DNA from: Xanthostigma xanthostigma
Lineage: Eukaryota > Arthropoda > Insecta > Raphidioptera > Raphidiidae
DNA: 64,000 bases
Direction of reading: 5' to 3'
Assembly: GCA_963575645.1 (NCBI GenBank)
Contig: OY754469.1
Coordinates: 36,972,753-37,036,752, forward strand
Position numbers and translations under genes: made by a program. Below the pieces are notes generated by a model. That model was not told the origin of the DNA. It saw nothing but the letters and a program-made list of their open reading frames with translations, and ran no database searches. Positions 21,903 through 32,353 of this stretch are shown here, piece after piece. The stretch's first letter is position 1, and every line of letters begins with the position of its first letter.

Positions 21903-22868
21903 GGGGAGAGTCGGCTATATTGGACCGGCTCCTAAATTGGACCGGCCGAGTTTCTCCTATACAGCAGAAAACTAGAATCATCTCGTGGTGCCTGATCGAA
22001 CTACTAATTGATACGGTTGTGATTCTCGGTGGAAATATTTCTAGTGTTTGCAGTTGTTGAAATATCGGGTATTTTTGGAAAACATCATATTTGATGCTAA
22101 TTTTACACCACTTACCGTTACCCTAAACAAATACCACGTATGTAGATGAAAGTTTTTTAAAATCGGCATTGTTTTTCTAATGCTTTTTGTTAATTTTAAT
22201 GACATAACCTCTAATTTATATTCACGTGTTCTGATAGAAATGACATTTGATTCAAAGCAACGTAGTAGTTTCCTAAATTGGACCGCCAAGTGGTCCATAA
22301 AATGGACCGGTCAAACTTGGTAGCTGAGAATAAAACTGAACATAAAGATGAAAGTTGGTTTTGTAATATTTGTGAGGATGAAAAAATTGAAGAGATGATA
22401 CAATGCATGTCATGTAGCATGCAATATGTGCTCAATTTTCGTCAAAAGTTAAAAAATATTATTGTAATGAGTGCAAAAAGTAAAACATAGCCTACTTGTT
22501 TCTTGCTATGAAACGTTTAATTTTTTCACCTATTTTTCTTTTGTTAAAAATTTATTGATACTGAAAATTGTTTGTTTGTATATTATTTTTATTTTTATTT
22601 TGTCTCTTTATATGTAATTAGTAGGCAGGTCCAATTTAAGAAACCACTGGTCCAATTAAGGAGCCTGGTTTCCTAAATTGGACTTTTGCAAGCGTTTTTA
22701 TTTTGTGTTAAATAAAATATCTACAATTATTTTTGACATTTGTTGATTTTTTTGGAAGATGATCATGAACTGCACTTTGAGGCACTATAGTCAAATTATC
22801 CGGAATTTTTGTTATTTGACCCCCAGAAATTCAAATTAAAAAATGGTCCAAATTAGGCGTCTCTCCCC
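21903..22868 (+). mobile_element. pogo-type derivative, TA-flanked
   Basis: TA at 21901-21902 and 22869-22870. Ends GGGGAGAGTCGGC and (inverted) GGGGAGAGACGCC, each followed by 'cctaaattggacc'-type repeats; TIRs contain several TTGGACC words. It carries a PHD-finger fragment (next entry). Nested in the Helitron. Confidence 0.75.
22278..22483 (+). pseudogene. PHD-finger C-terminus of a pogo-type transposase, frameshifted
   Basis: The first frame gives SWFCNICEDEKIEEMIQCMSC, the first four zinc ligands of a PHD finger (C-x2-C ... C-x2-C). After a frameshift near 22420 the next frame gives CAQFSSKVKKYYCNECKK and a stop at 22481, which is the closing C-x2-C. Many insect pogo-like transposases end in such a PHD finger directly before their stop codon. 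The catalytic domain is not present. Together with the TIRs this shows a deletion derivative keeping only the extreme C-terminus. Confidence 0.75.
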
Positions 22869-23009
22869 TACTTTTGAACGGTAACTCCGATCATCATGAA
22901 ATTTGGACACAGCATTCATCTCGGTAAACTAAGATGAATGTGCGTACTCGTGTCCCTCCCTTCCCCATTCAGTTTTTTGCACCCGGGTGAAACCGGGCGA
23001 GACCGCTAG

Positions 23010-23669
23010 TATATCATACAACACTAGCGGAAACAGAAATGCTGTATGTTAAATTTTTTTTTAATGAACCATACACCGTATATGTGTCTTTTTTAAAGTA
23101 ATTGAGCATGAATACGTCAGTGAACGCGCCAATTATTGCATTACAAAAAAATAAACAATGTCCGAATTGAACGAATCAGAAACAATGATCGAATCACGTT
23201 CAATGATTCAATTGTTGATCTGCGCAAGCGAATCTACGAAAAAGAACGATACGCAGCGGTAATTACAGTAAATTTCGCGTATAAAAGAATCGTAAATTAT
23301 TTATCAATTAAGATACTTAAATACTCCCTGAACTTTTCATCTCTAATTTTTTCCGGTTACAGCTCTCCAGGCAGTATTTTTAAAGCTAAAGATTTCAGGT
23401 AAACGCCAAATGAAAGGACAAAAATCACTTTAGACATTCTTCAATTGATCAAAACCAAATTATTAACTTTTTTAGCGGAATCTTTATTTTTTTCATACTT
23501 TCTTATACGAGTAGGTATAAACATATTTTACTGCAGAAATTGAGAATTGTTAATCAGAAGCAAAGCTGAAAACATTCAAAATGTTTCTTGGTGACACAAA
23601 CTTAGGACCGGACTTACAAATTTTATGAAGATACAAGTTTACTGATATAGATTTACATACTGAAGGGTG
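23010..23669. other. Unassigned DNA
   Basis: An open frame at 23136-23402 includes a charged stretch (IVDLRKRIYEKERYAAV) but no family could be named and no splice signal is convincing. Confidence 0.35.
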
Positions 23670-23838
23670 TATATGTTACGGTAAATGTAAACTCTTGGGA
23701 AATGTACACTTTTACCGTAAAATGTGCCGGGAAATGTGTACATTTGCCGCAATATCTGCATTTAATGAACACATTTTCCGGCACATTTTACGGTAAAAGT
23801 GTACATTTCCCAAGAGTTTACATTTACCGTAACATATA
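23670..23838. repeat. Foldback MITE of internally repetitive sequence
   Basis: About 70-bp arms pair almost perfectly ('tatatgttacggtaaatgta', 'cttgggaaatgtacactttt', 'accgtaaaatgtgccgg'). Within each arm the word AAATGTACA/AAATGTGTACA recurs. Confidence 0.9.
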
Positions 23839-24637
23839 TAATTCGGTATAGATGTTCAATTGATATGTAGTATTGCAATTAAGTAAAACAATGTTGTTTT
23901 GAGGGGTGTATTAAAGGGTATTTTTTTTTTATTTTGTCCAAAAACAAATACAATAGAGCCACACTGCCTATAAAAGCAAATACACTATATTGTCGGCAGG
24001 GTTTGGCACTGCGACCCGGAGTTTTTTATTCTTGTGTACAAACTGTTTCAAAGTGTTATAAACGCTTTCTACTGTACCGTACGAATGATCCATCGCTTCT
24101 CAACCTGAGCACCAATCTGATAAGGCGAGTTTTAATTGGATTTGTTTAGAACCAGTCGCGATAACGTCGCGACTGATATCATCGGGGACTGGCGAACATT
24201 ATACTTAATTATTTAATGCAAACATCGCTTATAGTGCAATCCTTAAGGTTAGCGTGACTGCCTCGTTGCGGTTATGATTTATGGAGCGAAGCTGATTTGC
24301 AGTCTTAACTCTCTCCAGCCTTACCCACGTAATTACTTAATAAATATTTGTATTCGATATATCGATTCTTCCCAGGCATCAAAATATCAGACGATTTTTA
24401 TACCTCATAAGTTGTATAATATATATATATATTGGCACTCTCATACTATTTTTATTTTCTATGTTCTAATTCTTGCATTTTGTATATTGACGCTATGATG
24501 GAATAAACTATCTATCTATATATCTGTCTATCTATCTATCTATCTATCTATTACACTATATTAACGGACGTGAACATAATTAATAAATATTTGCGTTGTG
24601 TATATTTGAAAATATCTCAACAGCTGTCATTTTACCA
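23839..24637. other. Unassigned DNA ending in an (ATCT)n microsatellite
   Basis: 24508-24551 is (TATC)n. 'gctatgatggaataaac' just before it resembles the 3' end of a LINE or SINE with an (ATCT)n tail, but no coding homology was found upstream. A small palindrome 'cagtcgcgataacgtcgcgactg' lies at 24152-24174. Confidence 0.5.
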
Positions 24638-24965
24638 TTCCAACCCACAAGTGTGGAATGGTACTAGTTTAGTCTAAAATCACTTTTCAAAAATTTTACA
24701 ATATCTTTCCGTTTTGAGGTCCCCCGAATACAAAAAACATATTTTGAAAAAAATCTGTGCGTCTGTTAGTCTGTGAACACGATACAGGTCAAACGGATGA
24801 GTGGATTGAAACCAAATTTTGGGAGGATGTTTGGTATGAAAATATGAAGAGCCCTATTGTTTTTGGGGAAAATCGGCGCATGCGCAGAAGAGATATATGC
24901 TATAACGGTGTTTTTTATATAATAATGATATACTTTTCATAACGGCTTATTATTCTATTTATTTT
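24638..24965 (+). repeat. Dispersed repeat starting CCATTCCAACCCAC, copy 1
   Basis: Opens with the hairpin CCATTCC...GGAATGG. The following landmarks ('aggtcccccgaat', 'gtgaacacgatacaggt', 'caaattttgggaggat', 'cggcgcatgcgcagaagaga', 'atacttttcataacgg') recur, inverted, at 50880-51095 and, with tandem expansion, at 55442-56100. Confidence 0.75.
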
Positions 24966-25009
24966 TTCAAGAAAGTTTCGTTAAATTCTTTTTTCTAATT
25001 TGCTTTTAC

Positions 25010-25450
25010 ACGTGTTGTGGCTTTATTATTTTAACTTAAATTTGTTTTCAGACAAAATTATAAAAATTCACACCCTTAATACACCTCTTAAATAATATTT
25101 TTTCTTAATTGCAATATTGTCTATAAAACATTTGCACCAAAATAAATATACACATCTTCATTTTTTAATAAGTAAATCCGTATGATCAAATTAGGGTTTT
25201 CATAAAACGTGTAAGTCCGATCTGTCAGACTGATTTTATTTATTGTAATGACATAATATTTTAATCTTTACTAAATGATTAAATTTCACCCAGTCCACGG
25301 ACTGCACAAGCTAGTTCAAGCAACGAAGCTACTAGATCGAGTGTATAAGTGATTGGGAGATAGCACAATAAAAACGTTTAAATTTCAATGTTGTTTCGGT
25401 ATTTTTGAGCATTTTTCAACACCTAAACCGTGCGGGTGCGGTGATAGATT
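25010..25450 (+). repeat. Dispersed repeat, copy 2 (see 1430-2600)
   Basis: Diverged colinear match to copy 1 ('gttgtggctttattat', 'cacccttaatacacctctta', 'attccaacttgtgg'). Confidence 0.55.
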
Positions 25451-26218
25451 CCAACTTGTGGATCAAATTTTGTTAAAAAAATACTAAACACAAATGTTTC
25501 AACAATAATCATTTTATGTTTTTGCATAAATTATTTAAGTAATTAAAATAATAAAAGCTTGTAAAACAAATATTTACTAAACTGCGAAAACGTATAAATT
25601 AAAACAAAAGTTTTATGTTTATATAAAACAAATCATTCAATGAAAAACTTTTCAAACGTTAAAATTTATCATATTATCATAATGTTTCATTGAAATTGTA
25701 TAACAATATTCAGCATAAAATATTTTCTCTTATGAAAACTTTTGAATGAAAAAATTATCACTGATCATTTTTTTATGAAAGAGTTCTCGTTCTCTTTGAA
25801 GCTAAACAAAAATAGCTTGAGAACTAAAATAATAGGACGGAAATATGTTCATGAAAGAAAACTTTTTAACACAGATTTAATTGTGAAAGAGTTCAATGAA
25901 AAAACTGACATTGATAGAGTTTTCGCTAAGGATGAATGAGTATCGTTTTTTGGAAGTAAAACTTCTTTAGGCGCAACTCGAGAATAACTCAGAACTCTTC
26001 TCGTCGATCTAAGATCTTGAAATTTGACCCTAAGGAAGGTCTCATGCCTACAAGTAAAGGAAAATATCCGCAATCTTTCTAATTTTATATGTGTAATTAT
26101 TATGTGACAAACTTAGTTTTTTCTAGTTAAGTTTGTCAATAAATTGTCAACCTCAGCAATAGTATATTAGACTACAAGGGCAGAAAGTTCAAGGCTCTCA
26201 AACTGTCTTCTCGTGTGT
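25451..26218. other. Unassigned DNA
   Basis: 25953-25965 is a GAAGTAAAACTTC motif followed by 'tttaggcgcaactcgagaat'. Open frames at 25742-25939 (plus) and 25849-26073 (minus) overlap and lack any recognisable motif. Confidence 0.4.
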
Positions 26219-26541
26219 CTACTATTTTTCTTCATACCTTGGTCGAAAGTACGTTTATAAATTACATTAATGAATTACATAAAAACACAGATAAATTCTA
26301 AGCAACAGGTTATATACTTACGTAAAAACATGAATGACAGCTGTTCGCGACTATATTGGCTGGCGGCAGTCTCATGGTGCTGTGTACATGATAACTATTT
26401 TTTTTATAGCCGGTCGAAAGTACTTACTTCCGGCATCAGTGCGTGTAATCCTACCAATGCATAAATGTTAGACTTTCTGCCTTAAAATTGATGCCGGAAG
26501 TGCCTACGTGTACTTTCGACCGAGGGATGAAGAAAAATAAT
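26219..26541. mobile_element. Inverted-repeat MITE with internal repeat
   Basis: Left end 'tatttttcttcataccttgg' continuing 'tcgaaagtac' faces its inverted partner at 26508-26541. A second inner pair ('cggtcgaaagtacttacttc'/'gtactttcgaccg', plus 'ttccggcatca'/'tgatgccggaa') begins at 26411, so two end copies are present on the left. Confidence 0.75.
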
Positions 26542-26616
26542 TTGTTAACAATTGCTATAATTGTGAAAAATAACTCTAATAATTTAGAGTGATGATGATC
26601 CTGTTTAAATGTTGAA

Positions 26617-26803
26617 AGATTAAAGTATGTATCCTGGTGGCACAGGATCGATGAACTAAGCAAATATTGAAGGTTTTTTTATTGCATTTTATTATTATAA
26701 AGTTTTCCGAAACGTCAGACATTAAAATGCAATAAAAAAACCTTCAGTATTTTCTTAGTTCATCGATCCTATGCCAACAGGATTCATCCCTTAATCTTCC
26801 AAT
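26617..26803. repeat. Foldback MITE, ~80-bp arms
   Basis: 'ggatcgatgaactaagcaaa' and 'gaaggtttttttattgcatt' are matched by the inverted partners around 26735-26790. The centre contains 'ttttccgaaacgtcagac'. Confidence 0.85.
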
Positions 26804-27449
26804 TGCTATAATGGTACGAAACGTGAGTTTTTATATTTTTCAATAACGGTGTTCTTAGTATTTTTTATTGAGTATGTTCATGCTTGACCAGTTTTTTTAC
26901 AACATCGCATGAATAATTTTATAAAATCAAGTTGCAACAATATATTTCAGTTTTTTGAGCTTGTTATTTACTTTAAATAGCATAGTTAAACTTTACTAGA
27001 CGTTTATTTTGTTTTTCTTTAACGTTACAGAAATCTAGACTGTGATATTTTCCCGTCTGCGAAGCAGTAATTTAAAAATATCTCTGTACAAAATCTCGCA
27101 CCAGCTAACAGTCCCCTTAACTGTGTCAAGTTAGGAAGAAAAATAACTTTGAAAAAGAAGTTTAAAACTCCAAGATAAATCTCTTTAACGATCAATAGAA
27201 ATTGAAAAAAGAAAATAACTGCATCTGCTGAAATACGTATTATGTAAGAATTTATTATTCCACAGCCAACTTAATTAATATTAATTTGTGTTTTAAAGAA
27301 GTAAACGGCTTACAAAGAACTGTAAAAGTAAGTTAAATAAAATAAAAAAAAACGATTTCTTGTTTGCAGCCAGTGGCGTCGAAACGAATTAACGAAAACA
27401 TTTTAAGAAAAACCTTAGATTAACGTCTGAATAGATACAAATAAATACA
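26804..27449. other. Unassigned DNA
   Basis: No gene, RNA or paired repeat recognised. Confidence 0.45.
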
Positions 27450-27615
27450 ATTATCGACCAATTTTTTCAGACTATATATTGACAAAAAGTTATAAAATTA
27501 TAATTCAATGAATGACGTCATTTATTGAATTATAATTTTATGTCAACATTTATTGATTTATTGAATTATAATTTTATAATTTTTTGTCAATAAAGTCTGA
27601 AAAAATTGGCCGATA
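27450..27615. repeat. Foldback repeat with ATTATCGACCAATTTTT ends
   Basis: Arms of about 60 bp ('tgacaaaaagttataaaatt' / inverted) with two tandem 'tattgaattataattttat' units. The same end, ATTATCGACCAATTTTTCAG, occurs at 62596-62615 outside the foldback at the right edge of the window. Confidence 0.8.
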
Positions 27616-27734
27616 ATTTTATTTATTTTAAGAAAAAATTGTCGTTGAAGACGATGTATTCAGTTACTACATGAAACTATTTGAGTAACAGAGACAGTAA
27701 AGTACGTGTAGCTTTGTAATTGATTCAAATGATC

Positions 27735-27895
27735 CTACGCACAGCTATCAAAAATATTATAAATATACTTTTTATGATGTGAAAATCAGCTATTTTATAG
27801 AAAATCCGTGCAAAAAACGTAGTATATGTACGACCATACGCACAGCCGTCAAAAATATTATAAATATACTCTTTGTGATGTGAATATCAGCTATA
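27735..27895. repeat. Imperfect tandem duplication, ~102-bp period
   Basis: 'cgcacagctatcaaaaatat' (27739) and 'cgcacagccgtcaaaaatat' (27841) each lead 'tataaatatactNtttNtga'. Confidence 0.85.
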
Positions 27896-28520
27896 AATTA
27901 ATGCCCATAGTATGCATTACATACTAGATACAGTCAACAGCTTTAGGCTATGCCTATTCCATAATAAAACGTTTTATTCGAAAATAATTTCTGCAAGTGT
28001 TCTATTTAAGGGAGTGTGATTATCATTTAATTTTTACTGAATCCCGCCACCACTGGTAGCATCCCGTTATCTCTCGAAGGGAGTCTCATTAATAAAGGTG
28101 TGGTCATAAATTATTGGAGATAATAGCTTTTGTGGGATATTCTTAAAACTTGTAGAAATACGTACTCTTCTAGAATTTGTAGACCAGAAACTTATGTAAT
28201 GACCGGTGGTAGCAATATATCTTTTAAATTAATGATAGCATCGGTTATGTTACATTTTTTTAAACAGCTAGACACTATTTGTTTCCTTCTTTATGTGTCT
28301 CTAGGAACTATTTATTTTTAGATTAACTTTTTTGAACTATGATAACAACAAAAATTTGTTTTGAACACTGCAGGAACAAAGTTTTACCGTGACATGATTC
28401 GAATATTATCTCGATGTGTCCGTAATTCCAGAAATGTAATCCCGATCCTTAAACACGTTTAAACTCAATCGGGATGCTGATATTCCGGGATAGAAATGCC
28501 TGGAAGGCCTACGTATAACG
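27896..28520. other. Unassigned DNA
   Basis: No feature recognised. Confidence 0.4.
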
Positions 28521-29061
28521 CTAGGAAAGTATCTTTTGACAGGCGACTTTTGCGCCCTCTCGTGGTTTTTTTTTTTAAATCTGGTACAGTCAAAACCTTA
28601 GTGTCATATTATGTTATACGAGCATTTTAATAAGGATTAATTGGCGAATAAAATGGGAAAAAAGCTATCAAATCGGAAGTGCTGTGTTGTTGATTGTAAA
28701 AATATAACTAAACATCCAAAATTACAATTCGACCGTTTTCCTGGATTAAGAGAGGAAAAAAATGAACTGCAGCAGTACGTCGTCAAGGGTAATTGAATTT
28801 TATTTTACGCCTGTAATTATTATTAAATACATGAAAAATATCATAATTGTTATTGTGTTAACAAAAATAAAATTTAAAAAAATTAGAAATTAAAAATGTA
28901 CCTATATCATTTATGTAGTTTTATTATTGATATTTTGCGTAAATATTTTTTTATAATTAAGAACGCTGGTTTCCATGTGTTTGTAAGTTTTCGGTGAACC
29001 ACTTTTGAAAAAGTCAAACACGAGATGGTGTGAAGGTCGCGTGTCAAAGATACTTTCCTAG
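28521..29061 (+). mobile_element. TIR element carrying a THAP exon
   Basis: Left CTAGGAAAGTATCTTTTGAC and right (reverse complement) CTAGGAAAGTATCTTTGACA open ~45-bp inverted repeats that continue through GGCGAC.../CGCGAC... and CTCTCGTG/ATCTCGTG. No clear target duplication. The interior has a THAP-type zinc-finger exon, which suggests a P-element-related or other THAP-bearing transposon. Confidence 0.75.
28653..28796 (+). pseudogene. N-terminal THAP zinc-finger exon
   Basis: A 47-codon frame from ATG at 28653 reads MGKKLSNRKCCVVDCKN followed by HPKLQFDRFPG. This is the start of a THAP domain, a C2CH DNA-binding finger with C-x2-4-C near the N-terminus and a downstream (F/Y)xFP block. The frame then reaches 'aagggtaattga', where a GT donor would end the exon; the remaining C and H ligands are not encoded here. 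THAP domains head P-element transposases and several host proteins. The position between perfect terminal inverted repeats argues for a transposon origin. Too short for a functional domain unless spliced to a missing exon. Confidence 0.65.
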
Positions 29062-29539
29062 GGTATTAAGTGAAGAAAGGATAGTTTTAACAACTAAGTT
29101 GTTTCTATTGATATTATTATCACCATATTTCGATTTGTATTTATGACTGACTGACAGAAAATAGTGTTTTTAAGCCTCACATGTTTCCAGCAACATTTAC
29201 ATCAGGTTGTAATTCAAAACATTACAATTTTACATAATCTAAATTTGTAAAATTTGTGTATTTTTGAATTATCTGTCAACGATTTTTTGTTTTTGAATTT
29301 GTTATTATTTTTTCCGTAGTTACGGAAACTTAATTATTATTGAATGTGGCACTCCAAAATGGTGAAAGATTGAACGTTACGGCAATCGAAAAAAAAAACA
29401 GTGCCATCTATTGGCTCGAGTTGTGTGAAGACACAACAAACAACATTAGTATTCTATTTCCAAAATGTAATATCTAGTTATTTTCCTTATATTAGTAGTA
29501 AGTAGTAGTAGTAATTGAAAATTCAATCCGCTCGATATA
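29062..29539. other. Unassigned DNA
   Basis: Nothing recognised; short 'tagtagtaagtagtagtag' run near 29493. Confidence 0.4.
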
Positions 29540-30372
29540 TTGCACATACCGCTAAACTAGCGGTATGTGCTTTATTATCGCTTTGTGCGTCAGAGCTGAT
29601 TTTCGTTCATATAAGAAGTTATATCTAAGTTAATTTCACACGAAATCCATTCAAATTGAAGCTTTTTGAAAAGAGGAGATTCTAATCTATAAAACAGAAC
29701 CATTTTTAAATCAATTCGAGTTCATAAATACTATTAAAATTGTAATTGAAAATCACAAACAGCAGTTGTCGGTTGGTCTGTACGTATGTACGTACGTCAC
29801 GACTCTACAGATCGCAATTTTAGTCGGATTGCCTTGGGTTATATTTTATTCACTTTGTTTACTATCAGACCAGAACCCTATTTAAATTCACTAAAATGTG
29901 TTCAGTAGTTTAATTTTTATAAACAGTATTATTTTATTATTTTTGACAGCTAATAGTTTAAAAAAACAATATAATAATTGCTGTGTAAATATAGTGTAAT
30001 CCATAAAACAAGTGCTACACTTCTATACCGTGATAACACCACTACACGTAGTAGGCTTCGTGGCGTAATGGTTATGCCGTTGGATCCCCAAGGGCAAGGT
30101 CCTGGGTTCGATTCCTTACGAAATAATTGATTTTTTTCTTTTTATTTTGTTTTATTTTATTCCACTTGATATTAATTATATATTATATTATGTATAGTTC
30201 TTAATTTTTTTTATTTTTGCAAACTTAAAAAAAATATTTTTTCTTTTTTTAATTATTTATTTCTTTAAATGTTTAAATCTTTTTAAATTTATTAAAAATA
30301 TTTTTTAATTGTTATTTTTTTATCATACAGTGGAAAACTTGCGGGATGTGCACTTTTGGTTTTGCCAACTAT
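29540..30372 (+). mobile_element. Composite tRNA-carrying repeat, copy B
   Basis: Begins TTGCACATACCGC with the perfect hairpin, then the body, the tRNA-like cassette at 30053-30122, the T-rich segment, and ends 'ttttgccaactat'. Nearly identical to copy A throughout, including the tRNA cassette; the (TACG)n tract is shorter (29779-29798). Confidence 0.85.
30053..30122 (+). pseudogene. tRNA-like cassette of copy B
   Basis: Box A TGGCGTAATGG at 30060-30070 and box B GGTTCGATTCC at 30105-30115 are identical to those of copy A. Flanks 'ttcgtgg' and 'ttacgaa' can pair. The anticodon arm is not credible. Confidence 0.7.
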
Positions 30373-30500
30373 TTTAATTATTTGACAATATGGGTGTTTT
30401 TTTTGGAGGTTTGGTTTTGAAATTGGCAACACCGTTTCAAGTGACAGTTAATTTGACAGTTGACAGATGATTTGTGGTCAGTATGTTTTGCCATTTCACC

Positions 30501-30916
30501 ATGAATAGACTTACATCAGTACAACGCTTGCAAATTGTGCAAATTTATTTTGAAAATTATGGTTCAGTTTGCCAAACTAACCGTGCGCTACGTCCATTTT
30601 ACGGTCGACATAATCGTCCATCCGAGCAAGTTATTCGGAAAACCATGGATCGTTTTCGAACTACGCATACTCTAGTTGATAATACGCATCCACAAAGACG
30701 CCATACAGTGCGCACAGAACATGCCATTGCTGCTGTGGTGCGTAGTGTTGAGGAGGACCCGAATGAGTCGATACGCCGTCGTGTACAGCAATTGGGACTG
30801 TGCCCATCCACGTTGTGGAAGATTTTGCGAAAAGATCTTGGCTTACAAGCTTACAAGATCCAGCTTGTGCAAGAGTTAAAGCCGCGTGACCATTATGCGC
30901 GCCGTCGTTCGGTGAA
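30501..30916 (+). pseudogene. mariner-type transposase, N-terminal part
   Basis: From the likely start at 30501 (MNRLTSVQRLQIVQIYFENY) the frame continues through LRPFYGRHNRPSEQVIRKTM, the linker THPQRRHTVRTEHAIAAV, the second helix-turn-helix VEEDPNESIRRRVQQLGLCP-STLWKILRKDLGLQAYKIQL and QELKPRDHYARR. This is the paired-type DNA-binding half of a Tc1/mariner transposase found widely in arthropods. After 'HYARR' homology stops at a deletion junction, removing the first two catalytic aspartates. An upstream in-frame ATG at 30474 adds nine residues without similarity, so 30501 is preferred. Confidence 0.9.
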
Positions 30917-30963
30917 TAGGCCGAAAACAATATTCAGCTTGATCCTCTTTTTCAACGCAAAAT

Positions 30964-31209
30964 TTTGATCTCACACCTATGGATTACTTTCTTTGGGGAT
31001 ACGTGAAGTCACTAGTCTACGCCGATAAACCACAGACGTTGGATCACTTGGAAGTCAACATTCGCCGCGCTATTGGCGATATACGGCCCCAGATGCTCGA
31101 TAAAGTGATCGAAAATTGGACTTCCCGATTGCGCTTCATTCAAGCCAGCCGTGGCGCCCATATGCCCGAAATCATATTTAAACATAAATGGCATAAAATT
31201 ATATTTTAA
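30964..31209 (+). pseudogene. mariner-type transposase, C-terminal part
   Basis: In a different frame from the N-terminal piece, FDLTPMDYFLWGYVKSLVYA carries the third catalytic aspartate (TP-x-D-x-FLWG), followed by the C-terminal helices (VNIRRAIGDIRPQMLDKVIE, NWTSRLRFIQASRGAHMPEI) and a stop at 31207. The ~150-residue segment between this and the N-terminal part is deleted and the frame shifted, so no active enzyme can be made. Confidence 0.9.
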
Positions 31210-31411
31210 ACAAAGCCAACAACGTGGCCAGCAACCTTATTTTTACGTGTTTTATTTCATTTTAAAGTTGTATACCTCTAAAAAAAACACCCATTATCTA
31301 TTTTTTTTATTGATATTCACGCGCGCGGCGCTAGTAATGCTAATTGTAGACCAGAATTGTATGTGTTTAATTCGGTAGTAATTTCTATAATGAAAGCGGT
31401 ACTAACCTTAC

Positions 31412-31476
31412 CGAACGGCGACAGTCCCCCGATGTGAGGCACCCGTCCTGGTTCGTCTACTATACAGCAGTCTGCC
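31412..31476 (-). CDS. Membrane dipeptidase, internal exon (third visible)
   Basis: A 65-nt minus-strand exon between an acceptor (ttggttag at 31477 onward) and a donor (gtaagg at 31411 down). Spliced to the exon at 35511-35661 it completes the Trp of CNTPW and reads ADCCIVDEPGRVP then HIGGLSPFG, with one base left over. The segment after NTPW in renal-type (M19) dipeptidases is variable but ends in a conserved GLSPFG, where the next exon supplies the helix leading to the His zinc ligands. These zinc-dependent ectoenzymes cleave dipeptides and leukotriene D4 at the cell surface or after secretion. No exon encoding the two histidine ligands could be found in the remaining 31 kb. Confidence 0.88.
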
Positions 31477-31971
31477 CTAACCAAATACGATTACATTAGA
31501 ACAGTCAATTCTTCAAAAATGTTTTACAAAAATAATTAGAAAATATTAAGGTGCCTTAGTTACGGGAATTATCAAAAAAAAAAAATGATAGAACAATTAA
31601 ATTAATCATATTTTAATCAACGTTTCGCGCAATTTTTCCACATACTCAGAACCATTAAAGTGATCTTCAATGGACATGGTTGGAAACTTCGGAAAAAGGT
31701 AAAATGCAGTAAGTGATCAACTTATGAATTTGACTAAATCAAGATTTACTAAAAATGCCTTGACCGTCCAGAATTTTAGATTATGGAAACCAAAACATGG
31801 GGGAAACAGTTTTTAGAGACAATAAAATTATTGCTGCAGCACTTACTGCTGTCGTTGGCTTCAGTATGAACTCATTTTTCAACAAATGTCACTTACTGCC
31901 CTTTGCCTTTTTAGGGCAGTATAGGAGAAGACCAATTACTTTTGGAATTTGTCTTTTCCTATAACTGAAAG
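31477..31971. other. Intron, no further feature
   Basis: Words 'cagtaagtg' and 'cacttactg' recur (31709, 31840, 31890), without clear element borders. Confidence 0.45.
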
Positions 31972-32353
31972 ACGTTGCACACGAGGCTAGCCTTGCCGCT
32001 AGATTCCTTGCTAGGTTTCAAGCGTGCTGCAGCGCTGGGTTTAATAATGGCTTTTATGTGTTCGTTTTAAAGAGATGAGTTTGGTGCGCGAGCATTGACA
32101 GTTCGAATGTTACCAAAAGTGAATGTTTATTGTCTCTGAACAGAACACACTACGACGCCATGTTTGTTTGTGGGCGTTTGCCTATGTCGCCCCCGTGACA
32201 GAATAATGTAAAGTATGAAATATAGCCCCGTTTCCCGGAAATCAATCTTTTGACCACGCAAGCGAATCCGCAGTGGCGTCAATTTTTATATTCGCAGCCA
32301 GCTCAAGTTCCAGCAACGATTGCAGCGGCAAAACCAGCCTTGTGTGCAGCGGC
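31972..32353. mobile_element. MITE with GCTGCACACGAGGCTGG-type TIRs, copy 1
   Basis: Left 'cgttgcacacgaggctagcc' + 'ttgccgct', right (inverted) 'gccgctgcacacaaggctgg' + 'ttttgccgct'. It contains the segment 'attgtctctgaacagaacac' with 'cgacgccatgtttgtttgtg' that is tandemly triplicated in the larger relative at 48781-50178. The terminal sequence style suggests PIF/Harbinger, but no TWA duplication is visible. Confidence 0.75.

Larger units (their letters stand above)
21294..23009 (+). mobile_element. Helitron carrying two other insertions
   Basis: Starts TCTATACTAATATATAAAGC after an A, ends in CTAG (23006-23009) before T. Stem CCCGG-GTGAAA-CCGGG lies 8 nt before the end. The 5' portion ('ctcaggaactactgg', 'atttatcgaggaaggctatag') matches a Helitron type I associate with lepidopteran genomes. 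Inside are a tRNA-Lys-like sequence and a TA-flanked pogo derivative. A related 3' end lies, inverted, at 42951. Confidence 0.85.
30390..31294 (+). mobile_element. Tc1/mariner-superfamily element, internally deleted
   Basis: Ends ATGGGTGTTTTTTTTGGAGG and (inverted) ATGGGTGTTTTTTTTAGAGG. The left flank shows TA, the right flank TTA. Encodes two separated parts of one transposase. It lies 18 bp after the right end of composite copy B. Confidence 0.8.

Noticed and set aside
23136..23402. 88-codon frame with a charged stretch
   Set aside because: No homology that I can name, and it ends in AT-biased sequence; not enough to call a gene.
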